Source: Vombatus ursinus
Lineage: Eukaryota > Chordata > Mammalia > Diprotodontia > Vombatidae
Direction of reading: 5' to 3'
NCBI RefSeq assembly: GCF_900497805.2
Contig: NW_020953954.1
Span: 395,664-459,663, forward strand
DNA: 64,000 nt
The notes beneath the pieces are model-generated. The model was not told the DNA's origin, did not search any database, and saw only the letters and a program-made list of their open reading frames with translations. The position numbers and the translations under genes are program-made. This document shows positions 61,051-64,000 of this stretch, piece by piece; the first letter of the stretch is position 1, and the number at the start of each line of letters is the position of its first letter.

Positions 61051-61719
61051 TTCTTCTCATAAACCTTTCTCAGCTATGGGTAGATATATCGTTAACCAAA
61101 CAAGAGATGGAAGCAATTACAAAGCTAAAATAGATCATTTTGATTAGACGAAACTAAAAAACTTCTGCACAAACTAAATGAACACACCTCGGATAAGATG
61201 GGAAGTGGGCAAAACTCTGTATCCAGTTTCTCTGATAAGGGTTTGGTATCCAACATATCAAAGCGATCATCAGTTATCTGCAGCTGGATAGGCAGATACA
61301 CAGACACATAGGAACAACACTTCTTCTTCAATGGATCAATGGTCAGAAGGTAGTAACAAACAATTCTCCAAAGAAAACACGCAATTTACTAATAAGCATA
61401 TGAAGGAATGCTCCTGATCACTGATAATGAAATGCAGATCAAAATGAGCTTCAGGTTTCACCTCACAATCAGCCAAATGAACAAAGATGACCCAAGAGGG
61501 AAACAGTCAATATTGAGTGGGTTGTAGCAAGACAGGCACACTCATGCATTGTTGATGGATCTGCAAATCAATAGAACCATCTTGGAAAACATTTGATAAT
61601 TATTCAAATGAAGTGATTAAAATGTCTATGCCCTTTGAACCAGAAATTTATTTTACTAAGCATCTACCCCATGGAGGCCATTGATAAGAAGAAATAGATT
61701 GGGAAATGATTAAGCAGCT

Positions 61720-62255
61720 GCTGTAGTAAATCGGGTTGGGCTTGGAGGTGGGAAGATCAAAGTGACCCTGGACAAGCTATCGAACCTGCCTCAGCCTCAG
61801 CTTCCTCATCTGCAAAGTGGGCAAAATAATGGCATCTGCCTTCCAGGGCTGTTGAGGGAATATAACAAATTGTTTTTAAATCATTTTGTAAACCTTCAAG
61901 CCCTGTATAAACGACAGTTATTATTGTTATTATTACATGAATATAATCAAATATTACTGTGATGTTAGAAACAATGTAATATCATAATAATAATAGCCAA
62001 CATTTATATAGCACCTATTATGTGCTATATAGCATAGCAAGCACTGTGCTAAGCGCTTTACAAATCGTATTTCATTTGATCCTCACAACAACCCTGGGAA
62101 GGAGGTGTTGTTATTACCCCCATTTTACAGATGAGGAACCTGAGGCAGAAGCTAAATGATATGCCCAGTGCCATATAGCTAGGAAATGTCTGAGGCTAAA
62201 TTTGAACTCGGGTCTTCCTGACTTCGGGCCCAATGCTCTAGCCACTGCACGTGGA
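61720..62255. mobile_element. Two MIR-type SINEs, head-out
   Basis: A sense copy at 61720-61945 (gtgaccctggacaagc; gcttcctcatctgcaaagtgg) is followed by an antisense copy at 61983-62255 (tagcacctattatgtgc; cctcacaacaaccctggg; cattttacagatgaggaacc). Confidence 0.85.
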
Positions 62256-62634
62256 TAGATCCCAATGAAGAGCTAATGCAGAGTGAAGCCAAGGGAACAT
62301 TATATACAGCAGCAAAAACACTGTCCTTGGGAAGAACCACCACAAAACAGTCCAAAGTGAATGTTACAATGTTGCAGAGAACGAGCTTGTCCCAAAGAGG
62401 AGACTGGAAGAGCCAGAAGTCTCTCCCCAGCCCACTCCTTTGCAGAGAGACAGGAAGTCCTCGTCCAGGAACACTGCATACATATTCAGCCTTTGTGGTG
62501 CCAGGATTGGTTTTGCTTATTTTTTTCTCTTCTTCCTCTTTCTATCTTTTTACTTAAAAGTATTATTTGTAAAAAGAAATTTTGTTGATGTAGAAATAAA
62601 TGGCAAAAATTTATTATAAAAAAAATTGATTCTC

Positions 62635-62865
62635 CAGTTTTTGCATATCTGTGAGTACCCACTAACCTTCCTCTCCGCCCTGCCCACTCTCCCTTGCAGT
62701 ATGTATAGTACAACAAAACGAATCAGTCATTGAGCCAAGTCTGAGAAGGCACATCCCAGCTTACATCACTGCCAGGAGGTGAGATGTGGCTCACCATCAG
62801 TCTTTGCAAGTCTCTATTATTGTTGGGTGTTTTGATCTGAGTCCTGAGGTCCTTCAAAGCTGTTT
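62635..62865. other. Unassigned stretch
   Basis: No gene or repeat recognised with confidence. Confidence 0.3.
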
Positions 62866-62869
62866 TCCT

Positions 62870-63840
62870 ACTACACATTATTGTCATCATGTAAACTGTT
62901 CTCCTGGTTCTGCTCTGTTCACTCTGCATCAGTTCAGATAAGTCTTCCCAGGTTTCTCTGAATCAGTCCCTTTCATTTTTTGTGGTGCAATTTATTCAGC
63001 CTTTCCCCAATAGACTGTAAGCTGTCTGAGGGCAGCGACTTTCTAGTTTTTTGTATTTCTATCCCCAGCACATATATTACTGAATGCTTTTTCATTCATT
63101 CATTCACCTATTTTGTTTCTAGTTCTTTGCTATATCAAAAAACAGCTGCTCAAATATTCTAGTATGCACGGGTCTTCCCTTCTGTCCTTAACCTCTTTCA
63201 GATATATGCCCAATAGCAGTATCACTGAGTCATAGGGTGTGTACACCCTTGATGGAACCAGTTCTCAGCTCCATCCACAGGGCATCGGTGTCCATCCTCC
63301 CACAGCACCTCCACCAATTGGCATTTCCCTTAGCATCTTGCCAGTCTGATGGGTGGGAGGTGGAACCTCAAAGTTGCTTACATTTGCATTTCTCTTATTA
63401 GTGATTGGTGGCATTATTTCATATGGTTGTTAATTTGTTTCTTCATTTGGGAACTGTTGACTCATCATTTAACGACGTATCTCTTGGATATACATTTCTT
63501 ATTTCTTATGTATTGTATCAATTCATCCTCATAGTCGACCTTTATTAGGGGAATGTGAAGATTTTACCCAATTGATTCTTCCCTTCTAATTTTAACAGCA
63601 TTGGTTTTGCTTGTACAAAATCCTTTCAGTTTCATGAATCAGTATTGTCCATTTTTACTGTTAAGAGTTACCTATGTCTCTAGATTAGCTAAGGATTCTT
63701 CCCCTGAGGCATCTCTTTCCTTACTCAAATTTTCAAAATTACTTGACCTTTTTATGTTGGATTATGTGCCCACTTGGAGTTTGTTGCGGTTCAAGGTGTC
63801 TTTTCCGAAGCATAGGTCTGACAGTCATTAAACACCAGTG
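62870..63840 (-). mobile_element. L1 LINE fragment, antisense, with an L2 terminus inserted
   Basis: Reversed ORF2 end: gttctcctggttctgctctgttcactctgcatcagttc, ccaatagcagtatcactgagtcatagg, gcatttctcttattagtgattgg. At 63010-63100 an L2 3' end (gtaagctgtctgagggcagc) interrupts it. Confidence 0.8.
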
Positions 63841-63911
63841 GCCTCTTTGTTATCTCTCTTATTAAACATAAACTATCTTTTAAAGTTCTTCCTTCACAAC
63901 CTGATCAAGGC

Positions 63912-63950
63912 ATCTCTCTCTCTCCCTCTCTCTCTCTCTCTCCCTCCCTC

Positions 63951-64000
<50 letters not shown>
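63912..64000 (+). repeat. (CT)n microsatellite at the window edge
   Basis: Nearly pure CT dinucleotides with a few CCCT interruptions, running out of the window. Confidence 0.95.

Larger units (their letters stand above)
58540..62630 (+). mobile_element. L1 LINE cluster, sense, with nested insertions
   Basis: ORF2 text begins at 58575 (gaccaatgtcatttataaatattg) and continues at 59600 (aggaggcccactctctattatttg, GGPLSPLLF; ctatttgctgatgacgtgatgg, FADDVM) to 61700 and again at 62255-62630, where it ends. Inserted are a younger L1 3' end (58920-59590, with MEYYCSIRNEKW), SINEs at 60298-60440 and 60785-61050, and two MIRs at 61720-61945 and 61983-62255. The frames are broken throughout. Confidence 0.78.

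Noticed and set aside
61762-61962. Short frames with plausible protein text in the AT-rich part, for example MTLDKLSNLPQPQLPHLQSG
   Set aside because: It lies wholly within a MIR SINE; the tail of the SINE gives this text by chance.
45000-64000. Search for LRRC56 coding exons to the right of HRAS
   Set aside because: No leucine-rich-repeat exon was recognised; the space is filled by L1, L2, SINE and the WDR70 retrocopy.

Overview
The window is mammalian genomic DNA, almost certainly from a marsupial. Two intact protein-coding genes lie among very many interspersed repeats. The marsupial call rests on the SINEs with the head gggcagctaggtgg...gatagagcac (WSINE1/MAR1 type), on the 3' ends of a marsupial-type L1 in both orientations, and on L2 and MIR/CORE-SINE families typical of therian mammals. 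I cannot name the species. The sequence has three assembly gaps: 10 N at 21319, 10 N at 31886 and 400 N at 44014.

Layout. From 1 to 6.5 kb there are repeats plus a CpG island (about 4.1-4.9 kb) with GC boxes, a (GGC)10 run and a good minus-strand splice donor. This looks like the promoter and first exon of a leftward gene whose coding part is outside the window. From 6.5 to 41.7 kb lies a plus-strand gene with a CpG-island promoter and non-coding exon 1 (ending 6917), a 21.8-kb repeat-filled intron and 13 coding exons (28779-41043). It encodes a 522-residue TBC-domain RabGAP of the USP6NL/TBC1D3/USP6 family. From 42.0 to about 44.5 kb lies HRAS on the minus strand. All four coding exons are complete (189 residues, wild-type G12, G13 and Q61, CAAX box CVIS); the non-coding first exon probably falls in the 400-N gap. 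The two genes converge, with likely polyadenylation signals (both AGTAAA) about 310 bp apart.

From about 45.7 to 64 kb the sequence turns AT-rich and gene-poor. It is a pile of L1 remnants, including one nearly full-length L1 (about 45.8-52.6 kb) broken up by L2, SINE and antisense L1 insertions. It also contains a processed pseudogene of the WD-repeat gene WDR70 (55439-56831) bounded by a perfect 15-bp target-site duplication.

Main points of interest: the TBC gene shares several positions with primate TBC1D3 rather than USP6NL, yet keeps both catalytic fingers, so it may represent the ancestral locus of the TBC1D3/USP6 lineage. The WDR70 retrocopy appears to record an early-polyadenylated transcript. 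Two L2 copies 10 kb apart, in opposite orientation, carry tandem arrays made from the same 27-bp L2 segment. I saw no CRISPR array, tRNA, rRNA, operon or coding-competent transposon.
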